The position numbers and the translations under genes were made by a program. Under the pieces are notes generated by a model, which was not told the DNA's origin, did no database searches, and saw only the letters and a list, made by a program, of their open reading frames with translations. From Lachnospiraceae bacterium (lineage in GTDB: Bacteria > Bacillota > Clostridia > Lachnospirales > Lachnospiraceae), in NCBI GenBank assembly GCA_017412055.1, contig JAFQOW010000009.1, positions 62,001 to 126,000 on the forward strand: DNA of 64,000 bases. The letters run 5' to 3'. The first letter of the stretch is position 1, and each line of letters begins with the position of its first letter. Shown here in pieces: positions 26,538 through 34,563 of the stretch.

Positions 26538-27344
26538 ATGAGAATGAGAGTAAGAGCAGGACGTTATTCTACAGGGAATTCAGCAGGTGGAAAGATATTT
26601 GGTATTTTTCTTATTATGTTTGGTTTGATGTTTGCATTATCTTCAATAAGTATGAGCTGCAGGACGTCAATGATTAAGAAAATGATACCAGGTGATGCAA
26701 AAGAATATGATGCTTATATTACAGAAGTTTTATCTGTTAAGAGTGATGTGGTGTGGAAGGAAGATTCTGATGGAGATTCTTATAAAACTACTGTATATGA
26801 TAGCAGAGTTGTACTGGAATATGAGATTGAAGGTCAAACATATACTACATCATATACCTTTAAAGAAAGAAGTAAGGCTTGTGAAATCGGTGATAAATAT
26901 CGACTTACTATTGACCCTAAAAATCCAACAAAGATATATGGTTATTCAACAGGTGAGGGTGGAGTTGTACTGATGGCGGTCGAGATTGTATTTGGTCTTA
27001 TAGGTGGTGCAATTGCATTAGCAGGCATTATACTGATAGTTAAGGGTAGAAAGAGAGCTAAGGCTGAGAAAGAGCAAGCAGCGCAGATGAATCAAGGATA
27101 TTCAGGATATCAAGGTGTGCCAGATTATCAAGGTATGCCAGAATATCAAGGTATGCCAGATTATCAGGGAACATCAGAATATCAAGGTGTGTCGGATTAT
27201 CAGGGAACATCAGGATATCAAGGTATGCCAGATTATTCGGGATATTCAGGACAAAATTATGTCGGTAATGAATATAATGGACAAGGCTATGATGCGTCAG
27301 CTTCTCGCGGAACAAATTATAGTGGAACAAGCCTTCGTGATTAA
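26538..27344 (+). CDS. DUF3592-like membrane protein with YQG hexapeptide repeats
   Basis: 268 residues. TM1 (about 18-36), an extracytoplasmic domain of about 90 residues with the DUF3592 pattern (YITEVLSVKSD, VVLEYEIEGQTYTTSYTF, YRLTIDPKNPTKIYGY), TM2 (about 143-166), a basic stop-transfer (KGRKRAKAEKEQ), and a cytosolic tail rich in Tyr, Gln and Gly. The tail has seven tandem hexapeptides YQGMPD/E and variants. Function unknown. Start ATG behind GAAAGGGTAG. It forms its own unit after pheT with a terminator downstream. Confidence 0.75.
   Translation: MRMRVRAGRYSTGNSAGGKIFGIFLIMFGLMFALSSISMSCRTSMIKKMIPGDAKEYDAYITEVLSVKSDVVWKEDSDGDSYKTTVYDSRVVLEYEIEGQTYTTSYTFKERSKACEIGDKYRLTIDPKNPTKIYGYSTGEGGVVLMAVEIVFGLIGGAIALAGIILIVKGRKRAKAEKEQAAQMNQGYSGYQGVPDYQGMPEYQGMPDYQGTSEYQGVSDYQGTSGYQGMPDYSGYSGQNYVGNEYNGQGYDASASRGTNYSGTSLRD
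27108..27233 (+). repeat. Seven 18-bp tandem repeats inside the DUF3592-like gene
   Basis: Unit TATCAAGGTATGCCAGAT, encoding YQGMPD or variants (YQGVPD, YQGTSE, YQGTSG). Units stay in frame, so copy number can change without breaking the gene. Confidence 0.95.
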
Positions 27345-27369
27345 GAAATAACAGATAAGGTGATAAGAG

Positions 27370-27415
27370 AAATAGATATTTAGACGATTAACGTGGTCTG
27401 AATATCTATTTTTGT
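27370..27415 (+). terminator. Terminator after the DUF3592-like gene
   Basis: AAATAGATATT..AGAC pairs with GTCT..AATATCTATTT, followed by TTTTGTT. Confidence 0.8.
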
Positions 27416-27433
27416 TGGAGTTTTTCTTTTGAA

Positions 27434-27532
27434 TCCCACCAAAAGGCTAAAAACGAGAAAAGGTGGGAGAAGCAGAGAATAGAAGAAGTAATAGTAACCC
27501 CACCAAAAGATGTAAAATATGAAATGGTGGGA
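27434..27532. repeat. Two tandem CCCACC/GGTGGG hairpins
   Basis: TCCCACC (27434-27440) with GGTGGGA (27462-27468), then CCCCACC (27498-27504) with GGTGGGA (27526-27532). Both left arms continue CCAAAAG. The 64-bp period suggests duplication. The surrounding 27345-27968 gap also holds the terminator and the flagellin remnant; nothing else is recognised. Confidence 0.7.
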
Positions 27533-27721
27533 ATGACAAGGAAAATAAGAGTGTGTAGCCATATATTGAATTGGAAAAATATGAAACCTAGTATGCGTAT
27601 TGGATAAAGATATTATTAGAAATTATCTAGAAATAAAAAAAGAATAAAAATAGAAAATAGAAATAGAAAGTTATAGTACAAAGTTTCATATTTATAGCGA
27701 ATTTGTCGATAAATTAAATGG

Positions 27722-27804
27722 AATAATATCATTAGGAGGCAGGACAAAATATGCTTGCTCAGGCAAATCAGTCAAATCAAGGAGTGCTTAGTCTTTTGAT
27801 ATAA
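27722..27804 (+). pseudogene. Decayed 3' end of a flagellin gene
   Basis: The frame ending at TAA 27804 reads EAGQNMLAQANQSNQ then GVLSLLI, which matches the conserved flagellin C-terminus (EAGQSMLAQANQ..QGVLSLL). Just upstream, in a frame offset by one base, AATAATATCATT gives NNII, as expected before QEAGQ. A TAG stands where the Gln codon should be. So at least one indel or substitution has broken it, and no upstream flagellin sequence survives. A 17-codon ATG frame from 27751 with a fortuitous AGGAGG exists but is the remnant itself. Confidence 0.75.
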
Positions 27805-27968
27805 TAATATGTGAAATAATGGTGAAAAATTATATATCAAATTTACATTTATTTTTCAATATGGTATATTAATAGACAGATATGTGACCGGACTGTATGT
27901 TAAAAAATTATATACGTTAAAATATGGTAGGTGTAAATGTTAATTTTATATAATGAGAGGTATAACTT

Positions 27969-29366
27969 ATGAGCGTGAAAGAAAAAGTGGCTAAAAAACC
28001 TATAGAACCAGAGAAGATTGTAAAGGTAATACAGTATTTGCCATTAGCAGTGGCAGCGGTATTTCTTATAATTAATATTATTAAAGGAAATATGCCTGGA
28101 ATTGTATGCATTAGTATTTGTGAAGCATTATTTGCAGTAATGGTTGTTATCATAAAGAAAAAGAAACCTAGCTTGAAAACTCAGGAAACTGTTTTGTCAT
28201 TTGCACTGCCATTGCTGATATTTATGATTTCATTGTTTAGTGGAGCATCTTATAGTGATGATTTTTCATTGTATTTGGCAGTTATAGCTATTGTAGGATT
28301 GTTTTTAGAGCCGTCTATTACTATGTTTCAGATAGTATTTGTAGATGTATTGTTGCTTGCTATGTGGGCCATTCATCCGGAAAAGGCAGGTGGAACTGGA
28401 CAGTACATATTGTGTTATGCATGCTATAATCTGGCAGCATGGTTATATTATAATGTGGTTAAAAGAGGACAGGCATTTATTAGCCTGTCAGATGAGAAAG
28501 CAAATGAATCAAAGCATGTTCTTGATGCCATGAGGGAAATGGGTGATGAGTTACAGAAGGATTTTAATACGTCATCTGAAAAGATAAAGACGGGAACTAT
28601 AGGACTTAAGCATGGCTCAGAGACTATTGCGAATGTGGCTAATGATGCTGAGCAAAGCTGTGCGGTGGTTCATGATAGAATAAAAGAAGCAGAGAGTCAG
28701 ATAGAAGCTATGAATAAAGCTGTGGGAAGATTTGAGACAGCTTTAACTGAGAATAAGGATAATATGGATTCTATGAATGAGAATCTTAAAATGGTTGATA
28801 GTACTATGGAGCAAGCAAATGTGGTGCTTAATGAAATGGAAGCACAGATGAAGCAGATAAGTGGTATAGCAAAGCAGCTTAGTGATATATCTTACAACTT
28901 GACTATACTTTCATTGAATGCTTCAGTGGAATCGGGTCGTGCTGGTAGAGCAGGTGCAGGATTTGGTGTGGTTTCAAATAATATGCGTGAGCTTGCGGCA
29001 AAGAGTGATATGTTTTCAGAACAGGTAGAGGAAGCTATAAAGCAACTTATAACTAGTGTAAGAGAAACTACAGAGAAGTTCGAGGGCAGTAAGGAAGCTA
29101 TGAATGTTTCTGTAAATGCTATGAATCAGCTAACAGAAAGCTTTGGTGGACTTAGCAAACAGTTTGAATCGTTGTATGTAAATATAGAGGAGCAGAATTA
29201 TAGTATAAGAGAGATTGATAATATATTTGATGAGCTTAATGGCAAGGTGAGTGATATGCATACAAGTGCGATGAGGAATCAGACAGTTGTTGATGATATA
29301 GTAGGTGCTCTTGATGTGTATAGTGAAAATATATCGAGTGTTATAGAAAATACTAGAGGGGAATGA
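27969..29366 (+). CDS. Methyl-accepting chemotaxis-type signalling protein
   Basis: 465 residues. About six closely spaced hydrophobic helices (25-165) with almost no extracellular domain, then a long coiled coil and an MCP signalling tip near 312-345 (LTILSLNASVESGRAGRAGAGFGVV, normally [22 protein letters not shown]). The tip is divergent: Glu/Ala positions are replaced by Val-Glu-Ser-Gly. It may report membrane or energy state to CheA/CheW, or serve a non-motility role. AGAGG precedes the ATG. It lies just after a dead flagellin end. Confidence 0.85.
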   Translation: MSVKEKVAKKPIEPEKIVKVIQYLPLAVAAVFLIINIIKGNMPGIVCISICEALFAVMVVIIKKKKPSLKTQETVLSFALPLLIFMISLFSGASYSDDFSLYLAVIAIVGLFLEPSITMFQIVFVDVLLLAMWAIHPEKAGGTGQYILCYACYNLAAWLYYNVVKRGQAFISLSDEKANESKHVLDAMREMGDELQKDFNTSSEKIKTGTIGLKHGSETIANVANDAEQSCAVVHDRIKEAESQIEAMNKAVGRFETALTENKDNMDSMNENLKMVDSTMEQANVVLNEMEAQMKQISGIAKQLSDISYNLTILSLNASVESGRAGRAGAGFGVVSNNMRELAAKSDMFSEQVEEAIKQLITSVRETTEKFEGSKEAMNVSVNAMNQLTESFGGLSKQFESLYVNIEEQNYSIREIDNIFDELNGKVSDMHTSAMRNQTVVDDIVGALDVYSENISSVIENTRGE

Positions 29367-29424
29367 TTATATATTATTGGATGATAGTGTTCTTTGTAAG
29401 AACAAAGATGTTGGAAGTTCATAA
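29365..29424 (+). pseudogene. 3' fragment of an anti-sigma-like gene
   Basis: The frame from 29365 reads DYILLDDSVLCKNKDVGSS then stop. It matches GYIVIDDSVLCKNKEDG of the island anti-sigma-like protein, with an identical 29-bp DNA block (29380-29408 and 34167-34195). It overlaps the stop codon of the chemoreceptor gene, so it marks a recombination scar. Confidence 0.75.
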
Positions 29425-29483
29425 TTCTATTAGTTAAAAATGAAAAAATGTCAAAAATGGCTAATGAACAAGATGTAAAAGGG

Positions 29484-29588
29484 AAGAAATAAATTTACTT
29501 TTCCCACCCTTCGTGTTATATTAAATAATGGTTTATTTTAACAATGATGATATTCAAAGGAGATATATATTATGAAGCTCGGTATCGT
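29484..29588 (+). repeat. Left copy of 105-bp direct repeat: ychF leader and first codons
   Basis: 101 of 105 bases match 41050-41154. It carries the ychF promoter, AAAGGAG ribosome site and codons for MKLGIV, then runs out of homology (MKLGIVIN, stop). Three of the four differences are synonymous third positions (AAG/AAA, CTC/CTA, GGT/GGC). This is the left border of the accessory island. Confidence 0.92.
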
Positions 29589-30090
29589 TATAAATTGACG
29601 ATTCAGATGTATGTTTATATAACTCCATAAAGTTAGATAAGACTTGATATGTTAAGGGTTAGAATGAATTTTGAAAGGCATAAAAGTCGATATTTTTTTA
29701 TGTAACTATTCTTAAAATTGGTACGTGATTGGTACGTAGAGTTTTGAAGAAATTGGAAAAAAGTGAAAATAGGTGTTATATGATGATGCCTTCACGAGCA
29801 TATGGTGTGAGAGGAAGATAGGTGGAAATCTGTCTTTTTTTATTGGAGGAATACCAGTATGGAATGTTTTTTGCAAAACTCATATAAGAATAGGTATCTG
29901 AATTTGATTTATAAGAAGGCGGAAATTCAAACGGCAAGTTAAGAAGTTTCAAACGGCAAAATTTGCCTATAGGAATGCCGGTTGGGAATGATAATGTTGA
30001 ATATGTTTACTGCGTCAAATATTATTTCAATTTAGTCATTTGGTTGAAAATGACTAAATTGAAACTGGTTATTACTCAGTTATACAGAAT
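29589..30090. other. Decayed non-coding left end of the island
   Basis: No complete gene. It holds a tandem GGTACGTGATT/GGTACGTAG repeat near 29720, a hairpin-like AGATAG..CTGTCT with T-run near 29817-29840, a 27-codon frame at 29859-29942 (MECFLQNSYKNRY start, GGAGG eight bases before) of unknown status, and two TTCAAACGGCAA direct repeats (29926 and 29948, 22 bp apart). It looks like mobile-element debris, but no family was recognised. Confidence 0.4.
30025..30064. repeat. Perfect 17-bp dyad upstream of operator array
   Basis: TTTCAATTTAGTCATTT with its exact complement across a 6-nt loop. No T-run follows on either strand, so terminator or protein-binding roles are both open. Confidence 0.7.
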
Positions 30091-30095
30091 AAAAT

Positions 30096-30228
30096 ATGTC
30101 ATTCGTGACAATTATATTGCAAAATTCTTAAAAATATGTTATTAATAACATATAATGTTTAATGATTTGAATATGTCATAAATAACAATTTGATGTATAT
30201 TTTAATAAAAATATGTCATACTTGACAT
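30096..30228 (+). promoter_or_regulatory. Array of four operator-like dyads upstream of the XRE gene
   Basis: Four copies of ATGTCA-N4-TGACAT or close variants: ATGTCA/TGACA (30096-30110), ATGTTA/TAACAT (30136-30151), ATGTCA/TAACA (30173-30187), ATGTCA/TGACAT (30213-30228). Each is preceded by AAATAT or GAATAT. Centres are about 40, 37 and 40 bp apart. The last ends 17 bp before the XRE start codon. Most likely the XRE protein binds them to repress its own operon. Confidence 0.8.
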
Positions 30229-30245
30229 AAAAGGAGGCTGTTCAT

Positions 30246-30572
30246 ATGAATAACGGAGATATAAATTCTATATTTGAGCAAATTAATAATCTAAAGAAAC
30301 CAGTCACTGAATCAACAGAGACCAATGTAGATACATCAGAGGATGCTTTGAGAGAAGTGTTAAATAGTGTATCAGAGGAAATACAAAGAGTATTGGACGA
30401 GAACAATTTTACACAGGAAGATTTGTGCCGAATTACAAATATGTCTCAGTCAAATATCAGTAAGATACAAAATGGTAAGGTTGTTCCTAGGATAGAAACT
30501 CTGCAGAAAATTGCTGCAGCTACACATACAAGGCTCGTTATAAGTTTCGAGAGTATGGAAGGAGATGAATAA
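30246..30572 (+). CDS. XRE-family helix-turn-helix regulator
   Basis: 108 residues. A Ser/Thr-rich N-terminal tail of about 40 residues precedes an HTH_3 fold (about 48-98: IQRVLDENNFTQEDLCRITNMSQSNISKIQNGKVVPRIETLQKIAAA). The ATG follows AAAGGAGG. It is 2 bp upstream of the ATPase gene, so it probably controls the ATPase/Toprim pair, binding the four dyads just upstream. The layout resembles antitoxin-type or defence-operon regulators. Confidence 0.9.
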   Translation: MNNGDINSIFEQINNLKKPVTESTETNVDTSEDALREVLNSVSEEIQRVLDENNFTQEDLCRITNMSQSNISKIQNGKVVPRIETLQKIAAATHTRLVISFESMEGDE

Positions 30573-30574
30573 CA

Positions 30575-31690
30575 ATGGCATTTATTAAATCAATTGACAT
30601 AACCAAGTTTAGAGGTATTCAGAAATTAGAGGTTTCGGAGTTTTCTAATATCAATCTTATTGTAGGAGATAATAATAGCGGTAAAACAACATTTTTGGAA
30701 GCGATACAGTTGTTATTTGCTAAATCGCAGTTAAGTTCTATAAAAAATGTAATTAATCAAAGAACTGTACTTAATTCTAATAGTAGTTTTTATACTTCTT
30801 TTATCAAAATGTTTAATAAGGAGCAGGGCAACGATTTTTTGGAATTTGATATTTATGCACTTAGCAATAAAGGTCCTTTGGAGTTTGAACTGAACGGTAG
30901 TGAAAAGACAGTTTCTGGAGAGGATGCTCTTCATATATCAACATTGTCGGCACGACAGAAGAGCGAGTATAAGAGAAGTACAAGCGTTATTCCAGAATCT
31001 GCAAAGGTATTTACGGGAAGAATTATTACTAAGGCAGGAAAGAAACCTGTAGAAAAAGAAGTTTGCTGTACATCTTTGGATAAGGTAATTCCGGGTCCTA
31101 TCGTAAAGAAGGAGGTACATTATATACCATCGTTTGGTCACTTACGCTATGATTTGCTCCAGAATATTGTAGATAATCCAGAATATAAAAAGTTAGCAAT
31201 TGATATTTTAAGGCAGTTTGACAATTCTATCGCAGATATTTGTTACACCAAAGCAGATGATGGAACTTACTTGGAGTCTATTATAACTAAGGACGGCGTG
31301 AATATGCCTTTCTCTGTTTATGGTGATGGCATTAAAAAGATATTGTATATTCTCAATAAATTATTTAATGCTACAGATTCTATATTGTTGATTGATGAGA
31401 TTGAAACAGGGTTACACAAAAAATATTATGATATATTGTTCCCTGTTGTATTTGCGTTGGCGAACAAGCTGAATGTCCAATTATTTATTGCTACACATAG
31501 CATAGAGGCTATTGATGCAATTCTGCGATATGGTAATTATGAAAATAGTAATGTTAGCAACGATCCGATAAAAGTCATTACACTTAAAAAGGTTGATGAT
31601 AATAACGGTAGTAATATAGTTGCACGAAATGTTACGGGCAAGTATGTATACGAGAACCGAAAGGTGTTTGAATTCGAGGTGCGCCTATGA
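30575..31690 (+). CDS. OLD/AAA_21-type ATPase
   Basis: 371 residues. N-terminal ABC-like half with FRGIQKLEVSEFSNINLIVGDNNSGKTT (Walker A 31-39) and C-terminal half with a degenerate signature YGDGIKKILYI, Walker B LLIDEIETGLH (about 270-280) and switch His in FIATHSIEAID. This is the stand-alone ATPase half of overcoming-lysogenization-defect proteins, found with separate Toprim nucleases in antiphage systems such as PARIS and Gabija relatives. The four-base overlap with the next gene indicates tight coupling. Here the Toprim gene is broken, so the pair is probably inactive. Confidence 0.88.
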   Translation: MAFIKSIDITKFRGIQKLEVSEFSNINLIVGDNNSGKTTFLEAIQLLFAKSQLSSIKNVINQRTVLNSNSSFYTSFIKMFNKEQGNDFLEFDIYALSNKGPLEFELNGSEKTVSGEDALHISTLSARQKSEYKRSTSVIPESAKVFTGRIITKAGKKPVEKEVCCTSLDKVIPGPIVKKEVHYIPSFGHLRYDLLQNIVDNPEYKKLAIDILRQFDNSIADICYTKADDGTYLESIITKDGVNMPFSVYGDGIKKILYILNKLFNATDSILLIDEIETGLHKKYYDILFPVVFALANKLNVQLFIATHSIEAIDAILRYGNYENSNVSNDPIKVITLKKVDDNNGSNIVARNVTGKYVYENRKVFEFEVRL

Positions 31691-32426
31691 TGACAGAATT
31701 AGTACTTGTAGAAGGTGTTTCAGATGTACAATTGATAAGCTATTACTTGCAGAATGTGTATGGATGGAAGCACGAGAGAGACAATATGCTTGGAATAGAG
31801 CCACTTGATGAGCATGAGCATATTGAATGCCTTTCTAAGAATGGAAATCAAGTTGTCTTATGTGGTGTCGGTGGTAATGGTAAATTTGCTTATTTCGTAG
31901 AACAACATCGTATAAATTATATGGTCGTTGAGAAAGATATATCTTCACTTATGGTTGTTACTGACAGAGATGAAGCGACGGATTCGAAGATTAGAAACCA
32001 AATTAATTCTGCTCTTAACAGATATCTGTCGAGAGCAATCGTTGGAAAGAGAACGTAATTCAAGATTCATTTGGACAGGCGAAGAATATAAATACATATC
32101 TTTTAATTATCCCAGCAAATGAAAAAGGCGCGTTGGAAAGAGTAATCATTGATGCGCTGAATGATATCCCGGAAGAAACTGCTTTGATGGGGGAAGTGGA
32201 ACAGTTTATTGATGCTCTGAAAGTGGAACTGGTTCCGGATTTAAATCAGATAAATAATGCTAATAAAGCTACAGTAGGAACTTTCTTTAGTGTTCGATAT
32301 CCTAAAAAGGCAATGAGGTCATTTGGTGTGTTCATTTCTAAAATTGATTGGTCGAAATCAGTATCTTTAAATCAGTTGTTTCTGCCGTTTCAATGTTTGG
32401 GAGATGACAAGTTAATTGAGAATTAA
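31687..32426 (+). pseudogene. Toprim-like DUF3226 nuclease partner, frameshifted
   Basis: The first frame (31687-32058) gives TELVLVEGVSDVQL with Toprim Glu near residue 9 and VVTDRDEA with the Asp pair near 92. It then reads RYLSRAIVGKRT, stop. Protein-like sequence resumes in a different frame: VESNRWKENVIQD, INTYLLIIPANEKGALE and on to LPFQCLGDDKLIEN at 32426. A single base loss or gain near 32030 explains both. The restored protein of about 245 residues fits DUF3226, partner of AAA_21 ATPases. A programmed shift is not supported by any slippery heptamer seen there. Confidence 0.8.
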
Positions 32427-32463
32427 AAAAAGTGGAGAGTTGTTTAAGGAAATTGATTTGTGT

Positions 32464-32493
32464 AAAGCACTTGCCAAGTGGTAGGTGCTTTTA
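32464..32493 (+). terminator. Terminator after the ATPase/Toprim operon
   Basis: AAAGCACTTGCC pairs with GGTAGGTGCTTT (two G-U pairs), loop AAGT, then TTATA. Confidence 0.7.
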
Positions 32494-32616
32494 TAGTGAA
32501 AGATTAGCTTGTGTGGTATAATTTGAGAAAATAATTTGAAAAAATTTATTGTTATAGATGAGATATTTTACATAAAAACCGTAGTATATAGATGAGGCAG
32601 AAAGAAGGTGAGTAAT

Positions 32617-33174
32617 TTGGATGATAGAAAGATAATTGAATTGTTCTATGAGCGCTCAGAACAGGCAATCATTGAACTATCAAATAAATATGGCTCTGTA
32701 TGTAGAAAAGTTGCAGATAATATACTTAATAATAAGCAGGATGTAGAGGAATGTGTGAATGATGCATATCTTGGTGCTTGGAATACAATACCGCCTCAGA
32801 ATCCAAATCCGTTAATAAGCTATGTATGTCGCATTGTGCGCAATATTGCTATAAAGAAGTATCATTTTAATACTGCGGAAAAAAGAAATAGTATATATGA
32901 TGTAGCGTTAGATGAGTTGGAAAATTGTATTCCATCTGTTTCATCGGTAGAGGATGAGATTGATACTATGGAAATATCAAAGCATATAAATATGTTTCTT
33001 GAAATACTTGATAAAGAAAATAGGATATTGTTTGTTCGTAGATACTGGTATTCCGATTCGATTGAAGATTTAGCAAAGCTATTTTGTACAAGTAAGCATA
33101 ATGTATCTGTAAGACTTTCACGTACAAGAGAGAAATTGAAGAAATATCTTAGTAGGAAAGGAGTTTCGTTATGA
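32617..33174 (+). CDS. ECF-type sigma-70 family sigma factor
   Basis: About 185 residues. The TTG at 32617 (MDDRKIIELFYERSEQAI) is preferred because AAGGTGAG precedes it; a GTG at 32608 inside that site is the alternative. Region 2 (SVCRKVADNILNNKQDVEECVNDAYLGAWN) and region 4 (YWYSDSIEDLAKLFCTSKHNVSVRLSRTREKLKKYL) are both present. It directs RNA polymerase to an unknown regulon. It overlaps the downstream membrane protein by 4 bp, the usual sigma/anti-sigma coupling. Confidence 0.9.
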   Translation: MDDRKIIELFYERSEQAIIELSNKYGSVCRKVADNILNNKQDVEECVNDAYLGAWNTIPPQNPNPLISYVCRIVRNIAIKKYHFNTAEKRNSIYDVALDELENCIPSVSSVEDEIDTMEISKHINMFLEILDKENRILFVRRYWYSDSIEDLAKLFCTSKHNVSVRLSRTREKLKKYLSRKGVSL

Positions 33175-34388
33175 GTAGAGAAAAAATATCAGAAGTAATA
33201 GATAATATCAATGATAAATATGTAAATGAAGCGGCATCTTATGAGGGAAAAGAAAATAATATTAGGAAATCAGCTTGGTATAAGTGGGGTGCAATGGTAG
33301 CTTGTTTTGCTTTGCTTGTTTTGGGATGCATTAAATTCCTACCAATGTTAATTAGTGAAGAAGATGTTGATAATGAAAGTAATGAAGGTAATGTGTCACA
33401 AGTAAGATACCAGTATTATGTCAATGAGGAAGGCTTTGCTAAAGAATGGCCTTGGGAATACATGACACTTAGTGAGAAATATCGAACAGTAAATTATGAT
33501 GGAAAAGAATATAGCATAAAAAGTTCTTACCCTATATCCCAGGAAGTGATAAAAGGTAAATTGGGGACAGGTGAAGCAACAGGTGTAGATTTATATACTG
33601 GAGAAAAATATACAGAATCTTTTGAGGTATATGAAATTAACGGTATTTCATCAGAAAAACTAATTGCTGCTGGAATGGTTGGGGAATATTATGTATATCA
33701 AATTTCGGAAGATTATATGAGACCAGCTACATTTGGGGAATTAATGAAACTGTATAGCCTTGATGATAATTTGCAGTTTGCGAATTTTACAGAATATGAA
33801 GGATATAAAGAACAGGGATATTATACTGTTAATGATGATGCTTATATATGGCAGATACTTTTAGAATGTGAGGGAGCTACCTTGGATGATACAGCCGATT
33901 CTTTTGATAGAAGCAATCGTGAGTATTTAAGTTTTACTGCAACATCAGATGCACTTGGTGTATATAAAAGGGTGGTATATATATCAGAAGACGGCTATTT
34001 TGCAACTAATATCTTTGATTATAGTTATATATATTATATAGGTGCTGAAGCTGCGGAAAAAATAATTGAGTATGCAGAGCAAAATTCAGTAGCAACAATA
34101 GTTGAACCATATGAGCTTACTGTGGCAGGAACATTAGTTGAAGTGGGTGATGGTTATATTGTAATTGATGATAGTGTTCTTTGTAAGAACAAAGAAGATG
34201 GCATAGTATATAAAATAGATACTAGCGATTTGCGTATAAAAAGATGTATAGATAATGAAATCGTTAAGGTTGGAGATGTGGTTATCGTAAAATATAATGG
34301 AGAAATTTCAGAGGACAATTATGTGACAGGAGCATATTCCATTAATAAAGGTACATTGGTGGAGAGTGAACCAGTGATATTGGAATAA
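33171..34388 (+). CDS. Anti-sigma-like single-TM protein
   Basis: 405 residues. A cytosolic N-terminus of about 35 residues (ISEVIDNINDKYVNEAASYE), one membrane helix (about 37-57, WGAMVACFALLVLGCIKFL) and a large external region. The C-terminal 90 residues (PYELTVAGTLVEVGDGYIVIDDSV onward) look like an OB-type or lipoprotein-like beta domain. Genes placed directly after this class of sigma factor usually encode its anti-sigma factor, so sequestration of the sigma factor at the membrane is inferred. Part of its C-terminal region is also found as a fragment at 29365-29424. Confidence 0.75.
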   Translation: MSREKISEVIDNINDKYVNEAASYEGKENNIRKSAWYKWGAMVACFALLVLGCIKFLPMLISEEDVDNESNEGNVSQVRYQYYVNEEGFAKEWPWEYMTLSEKYRTVNYDGKEYSIKSSYPISQEVIKGKLGTGEATGVDLYTGEKYTESFEVYEINGISSEKLIAAGMVGEYYVYQISEDYMRPATFGELMKLYSLDDNLQFANFTEYEGYKEQGYYTVNDDAYIWQILLECEGATLDDTADSFDRSNREYLSFTATSDALGVYKRVVYISEDGYFATNIFDYSYIYYIGAEAAEKIIEYAEQNSVATIVEPYELTVAGTLVEVGDGYIVIDDSVLCKNKEDGIVYKIDTSDLRIKRCIDNEIVKVGDVVIVKYNGEISEDNYVTGAYSINKGTLVESEPVILE

Positions 34389-34411
34389 TAGAAAACAGCA
34401 TATGGTGATTT

Positions 34412-34445
34412 GCAAAGAGGTTGTTTAGTGAGCAATCTCTTTGTG
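34412..34445 (+). terminator. Terminator after the sigma/anti-sigma pair
   Basis: CAAAGAGGTTG pairs with CAATCTCTTTG across a 9-nt loop, followed by TGTTTAT. Confidence 0.65.
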
Positions 34446-34563
34446 TTTATATGAAAATATTATTTTTCTGGTGGTAAGAATAAAATAATAAAGGTATAAT
34501 ATCAATGTTAAGAAAAAGATGGCAAGATATATTTATGTTGTTCATAAGTAGATGGAGGTAATT

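Noticed and set aside
27108-27233. Possible CRISPR-like array
   Set aside because: The repeats are contiguous 18-mers without spacers and encode protein. The GTGGT series at 43475-43519 is likewise too short and is an MraZ site.
27115-27351. Alternative reading frames over the 18-bp repeats on both strands
   Set aside because: Any frame stays open because the unit is a multiple of three without stops. Only the DUF3592-like frame has membrane segments and a plausible start.
31928-32122. 64-codon frame overlapping the Toprim gene break
   Set aside because: It is the third frame over the frameshift region. The homologous protein sequence continues in the other frame, from VESNRW onward.
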